64,000 nt of DNA, taken from contig JBBCJI010000031.1 in assembly GCA_037190845.1 (NCBI GenBank), forward strand, positions 1 to 64,000, written 5' to 3'. The DNA comes from JBEBVQ01 sp037190845 (GTDB lineage: Bacteria; Bacteroidota; Bacteroidia; Chitinophagales; Chitinophagaceae). Shown one piece after another: positions 32,560 through 41,644 of this stretch (position 1 is the stretch's first letter; each line of letters starts with the position of its first letter). The notes under the pieces are model-generated. The model ran no database searches, was not told the origin of the DNA, and saw only the letters and a list, made by a program, of their open reading frames with translations. The position numbers were made by a program, and so were the translations under genes.

Positions 32560-35485
32560 ACTTTATCGGAATGGAAAATACAATAACGGTGCCGTAGGGA
32601 TCACCTTCCGTATTGTACTTATCCTCCACTTTGTAATAATAATCTGTTTTATGTTCACGATGCAACAGTTGCAGGCGTTCCTGCGTGATCGTAATACCGA
32701 ACGAATTGTGACGCAGGCGGTTGGCATTGATAATTGCCGACTGTTGCCGCCCGATCCCGTTATCGTCCACCGTACAAAAAAGAACGTTTCCCGAACGGGT
32801 AAACATCAGCCGTATATACCCATCCCTGCCCTTCAGATGCATGATACCGTGCTTTATTGAATTCTCAATAAAAGGCTGGATCAGCATGCTGGGCAAACTT
32901 ACTAATGAAACGTCAATATCCGGATCAACCACGATATCGTAGGTAAATTTACGGGGGAAGCGGATCATTTCCAATTCCAGATATTTTTTCAGCAACTCCG
33001 TTTCCTGCCCCAGCGTCACCTTTTTCTGCCGGCTCAGCTCCAGGGACAACCGCATCAGCCTTGCAAAACGGGAGATGATAGAAGCTGCATCAATCTTGTC
33101 TTCTTCCAGTACCGCTGCCTGTGCCGTATTAAGTATATTGAAGATAAAGTGCGGACTAACCAGTTGCACCAGCGCCTTCTGCTGGCTTTCTGCGAGGTCC
33201 AGCTGCAACTGATTGTTCTTTTTGATCTTATGCACCCGCCTTTTGAAAATCAGCCAGGCCAGGCCAAGCATCAGCAGACCGATGATCGCGGGAAACCACC
33301 ATTGCTGCCAGAAAGCGGGAGAAATTTCAAAATTATACTGTGCCGCCGGCTCCAGAAAATTCCCAAGTGCATCGCTCACCTGAACTACAAAGGAGTAGCT
33401 GCCGGGAGGCAGGTTATTGAAAGCCGCCTGGCGTTCTCCGGAAGTCTGCCATTCCTGATCAAATCCCTTTAACTTATACCGGTAGCGCTGCTGGGGTCCG
33501 TGGGCAAAATTGATACTGTTATATCCTATCTTTACCTCGTTCTGATTGTACGCGAAATAGCCCTTGCTATGGATATCCCGGTCCTTATTATTCACTTCTA
33601 CCGACAGGATCCGCACACCGTCTGAAGTAAGGGGATTATAAAGCCTCGCCAGCTCTATCGTCACCAGATCGTCGATCCATTTAAAATACAGCCAGCCGTT
33701 CACCACGGCCATTTCATGGACATCCAGCGTTGGTAGCCCGAACCCTTCGCTGAAGTGACGGATACGAAAACTGTCGTTTTTGTATACCACCCTACTGATC
33801 CCCTTATTGGTACCCAGCCAGATCGTATCCTTGTCCGACCACATCCTGTTGATGATGGGTGTGATTAGACCGTTACCGGTATTCAGGATATGCAGCTTGC
33901 TGCCGGCATGAAGAATGAGCCCGTTATTCAAGGTTGCGACCGCCAGCAACCCTTGCGGTAATTTTCTGACAGATACGATGCGGTCATAAAAAATCTTATG
34001 CTGCCGGCCCATGTCATGCAACCTGCCGTTTTCATACACATAAAGTCCTTCGATCGTTCCCAACCATATACGACCGCTGCTGTCCCCTGCTATTGAGATA
34101 ATCCTTTTGGGGAGCTCAATGGTTCTGGGAGGCCCCGTTGAGGAAAGGTCATACTCATGCAGCAGCGGATACGCAATTGCTGCAGTATAAATACGACCGG
34201 GCGCTACCGGCAGGAGGAGCCGTTCTTCCGCCGGATGAAAACGCCACCGTTTGCCTTCAGGTATATAAAATCCCTTCGTCGTCGTACCGACCACCCCACC
34301 GTCTGCCTGAAAAGCAAAGCTGACGAGCATCTCTCCGTCCGTTACCGGGATGTTGATCTGCGATTCATAATTGCCGCTTCTGTACAGATGGATCTGCCCG
34401 GATTGGAAACCGATGAATGCGGTACCGTTATTCTGTTCGATAAACGCGATGCGGCCCGGTCCCGGCCTGCGAAAAGCGCGGGCAGGATGCGCGTAATACA
34501 ATCCGCTTTCCATCGTCGAAAACCAAAGTCCCTTCTGGATGTCCTGATGAATACAGGTAACGGACAGGTCTTTCTTGTACACCCGCTCCAGGCGCAATCC
34601 GGAGGCTTCCAAGTGATAGATGATCGCACCACCGCGTTCAAAGCCGACAGCTATCCGGCCTTCATCCAGGGACGTAATGGACAGGACATTTTTATGTAAA
34701 AGCACCTCCCCCTGTTTCTTCCTGTCCTTGAAGATCAGGATCCGGCGCCCGATACAAAACAGCTCATAACCTCCTGCACCGACAAAGTAGAGCTTGCGGA
34801 TATACCTGGTATCACGGTCGAACCTGATAGAATCTGTATAACGCGTACCATCTTTCCAGGTAATAAACACCGGATGTTTTTTCCCGAGTAATCTGTCCTC
34901 ATCCAGTATATAGAAGTAAAAATCCCGTGACAGGTCAAAATGAATACCTTCGGGATCCGTCTGCTGCGTGATGCTGCCATCCGGCAATACCAGGCAATTG
35001 CCCAGGCTGTTATTGTAATTGATCCAGAGGCTGTCCCCCCGTTCGGAAAGCGCATCGATCACCAGGTATCCGGACTGCGGGTACTGGGCAGATATGCGGT
35101 CGTTGTGCGGGTAGGCTGACAACTGCCCGTTGTCGTATATTGCGATCCGCCCCTTCAGCCCGCTGAAGTATATCCTGCCGGAAGGAGCCTCGTAGATACC
35201 GAAAGCGGGGTTGATGATCGTCCCTTCCTTAAGGCGCATTTCCTGGAACGAATACCCGTCATATCGTACGATGCCCCTGTCTGTGGCCGCCCAGAGGTAG
35301 CCCGATTTATCTTCCAGTATCTGGTAGATTTCATTGCTCGGCAACCCCTGATCCACCGATATATGCTTTAGAAGCAGCTCCTGCGCCGGTATACGCCCCG
35401 GCAGCAGCAGGCAGCACAGCAACGGCATGATAACACGCCGGCAGATCGTTACAGGTAGCACAAAGCAGGTTGTCATCCGGTACAT
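32525..35485 (-). CDS. Two-component-regulator propeller sensor kinase (LytS-type)
   Basis: 986 residues from the ATG at 35485; a GTG at 35542 is in frame, but a -7-like box (minus-strand TACTTTTA, 35503-35510) lies between the two. Signal peptide about 1-35 (to RIPAQE). Residues 40-620 form a periplasmic beta-propeller of Reg_prop blades (GLPSNEIYQILEDKSGYLWAAT, GRIWLGTIEGLYVYENG, DTIWLGTNKGISRV), followed by a Y_Y_Y domain (FAHGPQQRYRYKLKGFDQEW), one transmembrane helix and a LytS-type His_kinase with PHFIFNILN (His779) and HATPase (DDNGIGRQQ). Partner of the overlapping LytTR regulator. Confidence 0.92.
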   Translation of the reverse strand: MYRMTTCFVLPVTICRRVIMPLLCCLLLPGRIPAQELLLKHISVDQGLPSNEIYQILEDKSGYLWAATDRGIVRYDGYSFQEMRLKEGTIINPAFGIYEAPSGRIYFSGLKGRIAIYDNGQLSAYPHNDRISAQYPQSGYLVIDALSERGDSLWINYNNSLGNCLVLPDGSITQQTDPEGIHFDLSRDFYFYILDEDRLLGKKHPVFITWKDGTRYTDSIRFDRDTRYIRKLYFVGAGGYELFCIGRRILIFKDRKKQGEVLLHKNVLSITSLDEGRIAVGFERGGAIIYHLEASGLRLERVYKKDLSVTCIHQDIQKGLWFSTMESGLYYAHPARAFRRPGPGRIAFIEQNNGTAFIGFQSGQIHLYRSGNYESQINIPVTDGEMLVSFAFQADGGVVGTTTKGFYIPEGKRWRFHPAEERLLLPVAPGRIYTAAIAYPLLHEYDLSSTGPPRTIELPKRIISIAGDSSGRIWLGTIEGLYVYENGRLHDMGRQHKIFYDRIVSVRKLPQGLLAVATLNNGLILHAGSKLHILNTGNGLITPIINRMWSDKDTIWLGTNKGISRVVYKNDSFRIRHFSEGFGLPTLDVHEMAVVNGWLYFKWIDDLVTIELARLYNPLTSDGVRILSVEVNNKDRDIHSKGYFAYNQNEVKIGYNSINFAHGPQQRYRYKLKGFDQEWQTSGERQAAFNNLPPGSYSFVVQVSDALGNFLEPAAQYNFEISPAFWQQWWFPAIIGLLMLGLAWLIFKRRVHKIKKNNQLQLDLAESQQKALVQLVSPHFIFNILNTAQAAVLEEDKIDAASIISRFARLMRLSLELSRQKKVTLGQETELLKKYLELEMIRFPRKFTYDIVVDPDIDVSLVSLPSMLIQPFIENSIKHGIMHLKGRDGYIRLMFTRSGNVLFCTVDDNGIGRQQSAIINANRLRHNSFGITITQERLQLLHREHKTDYYYKVEDKYNTEGDPYGTVIVFSIPIKYGYEANQGNNH

Positions 35486-35656
35486 ATTTGTCAAGCTGGC
35501 TTTAAAAGTAGAGAATAATGTGATACAATATATCGAAGTCACAGGCGCTGGAAGACATACAACGAAGGACTAAAAAGCACTTTTGTATAACCAAATCAGG
35601 ATTTATTCTTTAACCTGTATCGTTATTTTAGGACGGGTCACTGGGAATCTCCGCCG

Positions 35657-35709
35657 GGGTAACTAAAGGGTAACTAAGGGTCTACTAAAGGTCTGCCAAG
35701 GGTCTGCCG
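35657..35709. repeat. Short degenerate tandem repeat, ~11-base unit
   Basis: Five diverging units of the form GGGTAACTAAA / GGGTCTACTAAA / GGTCTGCCAA follow one another. They lie in the 361-base divergent spacer between the sensor kinase (35485) and the efflux operon (35847), which holds no gene. Could be a site for a regulator or a replication-slippage product. Confidence 0.55.
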
Positions 35710-35846
35710 GATAAATAATCCCGGAGAAAGCATAAGGTAACATATCATAATATGGTGATTCTAATCTGTTTTTAATGTTGGGGCAACCCACTTCTAATCT
35801 ACACTTGGGCTGCTTCTAATACAGTCGCTATAGCTTTGCTGTTCAA

Positions 35847-37181
35847 ATGATTAGGCAGCAGCGAAGCAGGAAGGTATGGATATATAAAGCCGGAAGTATC
35901 ATAACACTGATACTTGTGTGCTCCGGTATATTATCTGCGCAAACCGGACAGCCGGATACTGTGTTACTGACACGGAAACAGGCAGAAAAAATATTTCTTG
36001 ACAGGAACATACAATTGCTTGCCGGGAAGCTGGATATCCGCCAGGCAGAGGCGCGTATCCTGCAGGCACGTCTCTGGCCCAATCCCAGGCTGACCGTAGA
36101 TGAGATCAATCTTTGGGCTACCCCGGGACAACTGTCTATGGGGGAAGAGCTACCGCCGCTTTTTAATAACGGCTTTGGTAAAAACCAGCAGATCTCTGCC
36201 CAACTGGAGCAGGCGCTCATTACTGCCGGCAAGCGAAGAAAGCTGATCGCTATCGAAACGGTATCGCGCGATATGGCGGCCGCTTATTTTGAAGAGCTGG
36301 TACGTAATCTTAAAATCGAATTCAGGAACCTGCTTACGGAATTGCAATACCTGCAGTTGTACCAGGATGTCTTTGCCCGCCAGATACCGGAGACCGAAAA
36401 GTTGCTTGCTGCCTATGAAAGACTGGTACAAACCGGTAACATCAACAGGGCAGACGTAGTGCGCCTGAAAGCCCTCGTGCTCGAGTTGCATGACGAATAC
36501 AACGAGCTGCATAAGCAGGTGAACGCAATACAAAAAGAATTGACGGTGCTGCTGAGCTTCCCCCCCGGTACGCACATCCGGCTGGCAGCCGATGATTTTG
36601 TACCGGATACCGCACCTTATGAAGTCTTGTCCTTACCCGAACTGGCAGGCCGGGCGCAGGCCAGACGGCCGGATCTCCTGCTGGCACAACTGGAATCGGA
36701 TCATGCCGGTAAAACGTTATCCTATGAACTGGCCAACCGGGTGCCTGATGTCACGGTGTCTGCCGGGTACGACAGAGGGGGCAATTTTATGTACAACTTC
36801 GTAGGCTTTGGTCTGGGGCTTGACATACCGGTATTCAACCGTAATCAGGGAAATGTGAAAGTGGCAAGGATAGGCGTTGAAAAAGCATCATTGCTGGAAG
36901 AAGACCGGAATCGCCGTGTGGAAGCGGAAGTGCGGGAGGCATACCTGAATCTGCTTGCCGGCATGCGCTTTTATAAGCGGATAGATGATGACTACGAGCC
37001 GGAATTAGACCGTTTGCTCCGGGGGTATACCGGCAATTTCAGCGAGCGGAATGTGAGTATGCTTGAGTTTCTTGATTTTCTGGATGCATTCCTTGAGAAT
37101 AAAAAAACCATGCTGAATGCCAAACGATCGCTCAACCGGGCGATTGAAGAGCTTAAATATGCGGTGGGTGATGAATTGTAA
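35847..37181 (+). CDS. TolC/CusC-family outer membrane efflux protein
   Basis: 444 residues. Signal peptide about 1-31 (ILSAQ). Two TolC-type repeats of long helices (about 45-215 and 240-440: LLAGKLDIRQAEARILQARL, WPNPRLTVDE, LEQALITAGKRRKL) with YLNLLAGMRFYKRI near the end. Forms the trimeric channel through the outer membrane for the pump encoded next. First gene of a three-gene heavy-metal RND efflux operon, followed after 121 bases by the adaptor. Divergent from the propeller sensor system. Confidence 0.9.
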   Translation: MIRQQRSRKVWIYKAGSIITLILVCSGILSAQTGQPDTVLLTRKQAEKIFLDRNIQLLAGKLDIRQAEARILQARLWPNPRLTVDEINLWATPGQLSMGEELPPLFNNGFGKNQQISAQLEQALITAGKRRKLIAIETVSRDMAAAYFEELVRNLKIEFRNLLTELQYLQLYQDVFARQIPETEKLLAAYERLVQTGNINRADVVRLKALVLELHDEYNELHKQVNAIQKELTVLLSFPPGTHIRLAADDFVPDTAPYEVLSLPELAGRAQARRPDLLLAQLESDHAGKTLSYELANRVPDVTVSAGYDRGGNFMYNFVGFGLGLDIPVFNRNQGNVKVARIGVEKASLLEEDRNRRVEAEVREAYLNLLAGMRFYKRIDDDYEPELDRLLRGYTGNFSERNVSMLEFLDFLDAFLENKKTMLNAKRSLNRAIEELKYAVGDEL

Positions 37182-37185
37182 TACC

Positions 37186-37251
37186 GTAGGGGCAACCCTT
37201 GCGGTTGCCCAACGAATGAATAATGGTAGGGGTAATCCTGCGTGATTGCCC
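37186..37251. repeat. Two GTAGGGG-type repeats between efflux genes
   Basis: Direct units GTAGGGGCAACCC...GGTTGCCC (37186-37210) and GTAGGGGTAATCC...GATTGCCC (37226-37251). Same family as 44938-45020 and 49317-49388. Each unit is itself an imperfect palindrome. Confidence 0.65.
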
Positions 37252-37302
37252 ATTCGTGATTGCCCGCATTTTGATTGAAAAATTAAAATTGAACATGTTC
37301 AG

Positions 37303-38415
37303 ATGAAGATCGTATATCGTAGATCCGTGTACAGCCTTCCCGTATGGGTTACCTTGTTGTTCTTATGCGCGGGATGCCGGCAGCAGGAGGAAATAGCGCC
37401 GCCGCCCGGGCCGTACTGTGTCGGGAAAGCGCTAAAGGAGAAGATTAACATAGATACGGTGGCTGAAATACCGGTCACGGAGTCGCGCAGGCTGACCGGA
37501 GAAGTGGCTTATAATCCCGATAAAGTGCTTCATTACGTGAGTCTGGTGAGTGGGGTGATTATGCGCGCGGATTTTACGCTCGGTGACTATGTGAAAAAAG
37601 ATCAGGTGCTGGCAGGTATCAAGAGCGCGGAACTGAGTGGTCTGGAATCCGAACGGAAATCGCTTGAGTCGAGACTGTCTGTGGCGCAACGTAACGTAAG
37701 TGCAGTGCAGTCTATGTATAATGATGGGATTGCCTCCGGCAAGGATCTGCTCGAAGCGGAGAGTGAAGCGCAGATTCTCCGGGCAGAACTGGAAAAGGTC
37801 AGGACAAATCTTTCTTTTTTCAGCTCATCCCCGGAACCCGGCGTATTCCTGATCAGAGCGCCGGCTTCAGGTTTTATTGTTGATAAACGTATTACCCCGG
37901 GGATGCAGGTGTCCGGCGGCAGTGAGCCGCTGTTTACCATTTCGGATCTTGCCAATGTCTGGGTAACGGCTAATGTGTATGCCGGTGACCTGGCATATGT
38001 AAAGGAAGATATGCCGGTGCAGCTCCATTCGGTTGCGTATAAAGAGGACGTGTTCTCCGGTACGATAAAAGCATTGTCGCAGGTGTTTGATGCGGAAGAA
38101 AAAGTGTTGAAGGCGCGTATTGTGATGGATAATCCGGGGCTGAAGCTTAAGCCTGGAATGTTCATTGATGTTGTCGTGAAAAAGGAAACGGGCGGACAGG
38201 CGGTAGGAGTGCCGCAGAAAGCCCTCATTTTTAATAATAACAGACATTACGTCCTTGTTTGGCGTTCGGATTGCGACATAGATATCCGGGAGGTTGAGAT
38301 AGCAGCGCAGAATAATGGTACTGTGTTTGTCGGATCGGGCCTTGCCTCCGGAGAGCGGATCATTTCCCGCAATCACCTGCTGATCTTTGAAGCGTTGCAG
38401 AGCAGTAAAAAGTAA
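37303..38415 (+). CDS. RND efflux periplasmic adaptor (CusB/HlyD-like lipoprotein)
   Basis: 370 residues. Lipobox LLFLCAGC gives a lipoprotein (Cys about residue 25). Membrane-fusion architecture: beta-barrel/lipoyl halves (VSLVSGVIMRADFTLGDYVKKDQVL and FLIRAPASGFIVDKRI), a coiled-coil hairpin (about 105-165: SGLESERKSLESRLSVAQRNV), then a beta-barrel (VWVTANVYAGDLAYVKE) and membrane-proximal domain. Links the pump to the TolC protein. A divalent-metal role follows from its CusA/CzcA-type partner; no Met-rich or His-rich metal-binding segment is evident. Confidence 0.9.
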   Translation: MKIVYRRSVYSLPVWVTLLFLCAGCRQQEEIAPPPGPYCVGKALKEKINIDTVAEIPVTESRRLTGEVAYNPDKVLHYVSLVSGVIMRADFTLGDYVKKDQVLAGIKSAELSGLESERKSLESRLSVAQRNVSAVQSMYNDGIASGKDLLEAESEAQILRAELEKVRTNLSFFSSSPEPGVFLIRAPASGFIVDKRITPGMQVSGGSEPLFTISDLANVWVTANVYAGDLAYVKEDMPVQLHSVAYKEDVFSGTIKALSQVFDAEEKVLKARIVMDNPGLKLKPGMFIDVVVKKETGGQAVGVPQKALIFNNNRHYVLVWRSDCDIDIREVEIAAQNNGTVFVGSGLASGERIISRNHLLIFEALQSSKK

Positions 38416-38435
38416 AAGGCCTTAAAACGAGATAC

Positions 38436-41400
38436 GTGAAAAAATTTGCTGAAAATATTGTTGCCTTTTCTCTGAAAAATTCCGTTCTGGTATTTTTTCT
38501 GACGGGTATACTGCTGATCGCGGGGATTGTAGCTTATATACATACGCCTATCGAAGCCTTTCCGGATGTGACAAATACCCGTGCGCGTATCATTACACAA
38601 TGGCAGGGACGAAGTGCCGAAGAGGTAGAGAAGTTTGTAACTCTGCCGATCACAAAAGTGGTAAATACTATTCCGCGGAAAGCAGAGGTGCGTTCTATCT
38701 CGCTATTTGGTCTGTCTGTGGTTACTGTCATATTTGAGGATGGCGTAGAAGATTTCTATGCCCAGCAATATACCGCCAACCGGATTCAGTCGGTAAAACT
38801 TCCGGATGGCGCAGATGCAGAGATCGAACCGCCTTATGGCGCCACGGGTGAGATCTTTCGCTATGTGGTGAAGAGCGGGCGGCCTATCCGGGAGATTACC
38901 GCGATTCAGGATTGGGTGATTGAGCGGGAGCTTGTTGGTGTGCCGGGTGTGGCCAACGTGGTCAGTTTTGGCGGTGAGGAAAAAGTGTATGAGATCAAAG
39001 TGAATCCCACCCAGCTCGCCAATTATGATCTTTCACCGCTCGATGTTTTTGAAGCGGTTTCCAAAAGCAATATCAATGTCGGGGGAGATGTGATACAGAA
39101 AGGTGACCAGGCTTATGTAGTCCGGGGAGTCGGGCTGCTTGAAAGCGTGGCCGACATTGAAAATATTTTGATTGAGGTGAAAGGCGCTTCGCCAATACTG
39201 GTAAAGCATGTGGCCAGTGTTTCTACCTCCGCCAAACCCCGGATGGGACAGGTGGGGCTTGATGATGAAGATGATCTTGTGCAGGGCGTTGTGATCATGC
39301 TGCGGGGTGAAAATCCTGGAGATGTCATTGCCCGGCTTAAAGAAAAGATCGCAGAATTGAATGAGCGTATCCTGCCCAAAGATGTGCGCATAGAGCCGTT
39401 CCTCGACCGTACGGAGTTGGTGAATGCCACGGTAAAGACGGTTTCCAAAAACCTGGTGGAAGGCATCGTACTGGTATCGGTCATTGTGTTCATATTCCTG
39501 TTTAACTGGCGTACGACCGTTATTGTGGCTGTTGTGATACCGTTGTCGTTCCTGTTTGCCATTGTGATGCTGCGAATACAGGGGCTTCCCGCCAACCTGA
39601 TCTCCATGGGGGCGCTGGATTTCGGACTGCTGCTGGAAGGTACGCTGGTTATTGTAGAACAGATCGTTGTGGATCTTGAGCGCAGAGCCCACCATCTTGG
39701 TATGGCGAGATTCAATCGGATGTCGAAAATGGGGATGATCCGGAAGAGTGCTGGTAAGGTCGCTGTATATGTTTTCTTTGCGCAGATCATCCTGATCGTG
39801 GCGCTGATGCCGATCTTCTCGTTCCAGAAGGTGGAGGGGAAGATGTTTGCTCCGCTTGCCTTTACACTGGGCTATGCATTGCTGGGGTCGCTGCTGCTGA
39901 GTCTTACATTCGTACCTGCGCTTTGCAAAGTAATGCTCAATAAGAATATCCGGGAAAGGGAAAATGCGATTGCACGGTTTTTTCGTGAAAATCTTTTCCG
40001 GTTGTTTCTCTGGAGTTCCCGGAGGCGCAGGCTGGTTATATCCGGTTTTCTGGTATTGCTTGTGGCGTGTGTGGTGCAGTTTATGTTCTATGGTTCGGAA
40101 TTTATTCCCAAGCTCAATGAAGGCGCTATATACGTGCGGGCTACTTTGCCCAACAGCATCAACCTGGATGAGTCTGTCCGGCTGACGCGCGAGATGAAGG
40201 AAAAATTGCGATCGTTTGATGAAGTAAAGTTTATGCTTAGCCAGACCGGTCGTCCGAATGATGGCACGGACCCCACCGGTTTTTTTAATATCGAATTTCA
40301 TATTCAGCTCTATCCGCAGGAGGAATGGAAAAGGAAAATCTCGAAGGACGACCTGATTGTTGAAATGAAGCAGGCGCTGGAAGTTTATCCCGGTACAACA
40401 TTCGGATTCAGCCAGCCGATACAGGATAACGTGGAAGAATATGTGGCCGGCGTGAAAAGCTCGCTGGTAATCAAAATATTCGGAGACGATCTGTTTGAGC
40501 TGGAACAACTGGCCGATCAGGTGACAGCTTCGATCAGTACAGTGGACGGGATTGAGGATATTAATGTTTACCGCAACATCGGTTTGCCGGAGCTGCGTAT
40601 CCGCCTGTCGGATCACCGGATGGCGCGGTATGGTGTGTCTGTAGCAGATGCGCAGGCGGTGGTCGAGATGGCCATCGGCGGGAAGGCAGCCTCTGTATTT
40701 TATGAGAATGAGCGCATGTTTGATATTCGTGTCCGTTTTCAGAAAGAATACCGTGATTCGGAAGAGCAGATCGGTAATCTGCTGATACCGGCAATGGACG
40801 GCCATAAGGTGCCCCTGAAAGAGATCGCAGACATCGGTGTGATCACCGGGCCCGCATTTATATACCGCGAGGGTAGCAGCCGTTATATCGCGGTAGGGTT
40901 CAGCATCCAGGGACGTGATCTTGGAAGCACAATCGCTGAAGCCCGGAAAAAAGTAGCAAGGGAAGTGACGTTGCCACCTGCCAATAAAATGGTATGGGCG
41001 GGTGAATTTGAAAGCAAGGAGCGTGCTACTGGTCAGCTTGCAGTGATTGTACCCGCGGCGTTGATCATGATCCTGTTCCTGCTTTATATGAATTTCGGCA
41101 GTCTCAAGGATACGCTGATTGCTGCCAGTACGATACCATATGCTTTTATCGGCGGCTTTCTTTCGCTCCTGATCACGCAGACTGTATTTGGTATTTCTGC
41201 CGGTATCGGTTTTATCATCCTGTTTGGAGTGAATACGATCAATGGCATTATCCTGATAGCGGTGATGCGCGAGAATCTGAGGCGTGGCATGCCGCTGCAT
41301 GAAGCAATTTCCAGTGGCGTATATAGCAGGATCCGCCCGATTGTGATGATTGCGTTGATGGGATCACTCGGGCTGCTGCCAGCCGCTTTGTCTTCAGGTA

Positions 41401-41522
41401 TGGGATCTGAAATACAAAAACCGCTGGCCATCATGATCGTAGGAGGGCTGCTGATCTGTATGATCCTGAGCCTCACAGTGCTCCCGCAGGTGTTTTACCG
41501 GGCATATCGTAAAATAGTCTGA
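38436..41522 (+). CDS. Heavy-metal efflux RND pump (CusA/CzcA family)
   Basis: 1028 residues from a GTG start. Twelve transmembrane helices: TM1 at about 10-30, then a large periplasmic loop, TM2-6 (about 340-540), a second loop, TM8-12 (about 855-1020). Family marks: IEAFPDVTNTRARIITQW, then TM4 GALDFGLLLEGTLVIVEQ (Asp395, Glu401) where related pumps usually have DFG...DGAVVMVEN, so the second acidic residue is Glu instead of Asp. Exports metal ions or cations with proton antiport. Third gene of the operon, 20 bases after the adaptor; a bidirectional terminator follows. Confidence 0.92.
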   Translation: MKKFAENIVAFSLKNSVLVFFLTGILLIAGIVAYIHTPIEAFPDVTNTRARIITQWQGRSAEEVEKFVTLPITKVVNTIPRKAEVRSISLFGLSVVTVIFEDGVEDFYAQQYTANRIQSVKLPDGADAEIEPPYGATGEIFRYVVKSGRPIREITAIQDWVIERELVGVPGVANVVSFGGEEKVYEIKVNPTQLANYDLSPLDVFEAVSKSNINVGGDVIQKGDQAYVVRGVGLLESVADIENILIEVKGASPILVKHVASVSTSAKPRMGQVGLDDEDDLVQGVVIMLRGENPGDVIARLKEKIAELNERILPKDVRIEPFLDRTELVNATVKTVSKNLVEGIVLVSVIVFIFLFNWRTTVIVAVVIPLSFLFAIVMLRIQGLPANLISMGALDFGLLLEGTLVIVEQIVVDLERRAHHLGMARFNRMSKMGMIRKSAGKVAVYVFFAQIILIVALMPIFSFQKVEGKMFAPLAFTLGYALLGSLLLSLTFVPALCKVMLNKNIRERENAIARFFRENLFRLFLWSSRRRRLVISGFLVLLVACVVQFMFYGSEFIPKLNEGAIYVRATLPNSINLDESVRLTREMKEKLRSFDEVKFMLSQTGRPNDGTDPTGFFNIEFHIQLYPQEEWKRKISKDDLIVEMKQALEVYPGTTFGFSQPIQDNVEEYVAGVKSSLVIKIFGDDLFELEQLADQVTASISTVDGIEDINVYRNIGLPELRIRLSDHRMARYGVSVADAQAVVEMAIGGKAASVFYENERMFDIRVRFQKEYRDSEEQIGNLLIPAMDGHKVPLKEIADIGVITGPAFIYREGSSRYIAVGFSIQGRDLGSTIAEARKKVAREVTLPPANKMVWAGEFESKERATGQLAVIVPAALIMILFLLYMNFGSLKDTLIAASTIPYAFIGGFLSLLITQTVFGISAGIGFIILFGVNTINGIILIAVMRENLRRGMPLHEAISSGVYSRIRPIVMIALMGSLGLLPAALSSGMGSEIQKPLAIMIVGGLLICMILSLTVLPQVFYRAYRKIV

Positions 41523-41597
41523 ATCACGGATTAGGCGGATTAAGGGATTCCATGGATTAAATCCGTGCCATCTATGTAATCCGAATAAATCCGTGAT
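41523..41597. repeat. Inverted repeat ATCACGGATT / AATCCGTGAT
   Basis: 10-base perfect arms at 41523-41532 and 41588-41597 with internal GGATTA-type repeats (GCGGATTAAGGGATT, GGATTAAATCCGTG). A dispersed-repeat type frequently seen between genes of Bacteroidota; here at the convergent ends of the pump and ftsH genes. Confidence 0.55.
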
Positions 41598-41606
41598 GCT
41601 GACAGA

Positions 41607-41643
41607 AAAAACCGGATTATGTATCATACACAATCCGGTTTTT
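41607..41643. terminator. Bidirectional terminator between RND pump and ftsH
   Basis: 12-base perfect stem AAAAACCGGATT / AATCCGGTTTTT around a 13-base loop; A-run on one side and T-run on the other serve both directions. It ends one base before the ftsH stop codon on the minus strand. Confidence 0.8.
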
Positions 41644-41644
41644 A

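Noticed and set aside
39033..41300. 755-codon open frame antisense to the RND pump
   Set aside because: It has low-complexity His/Gln/Arg-rich sequence expected from the reverse strand of a conserved coding gene.
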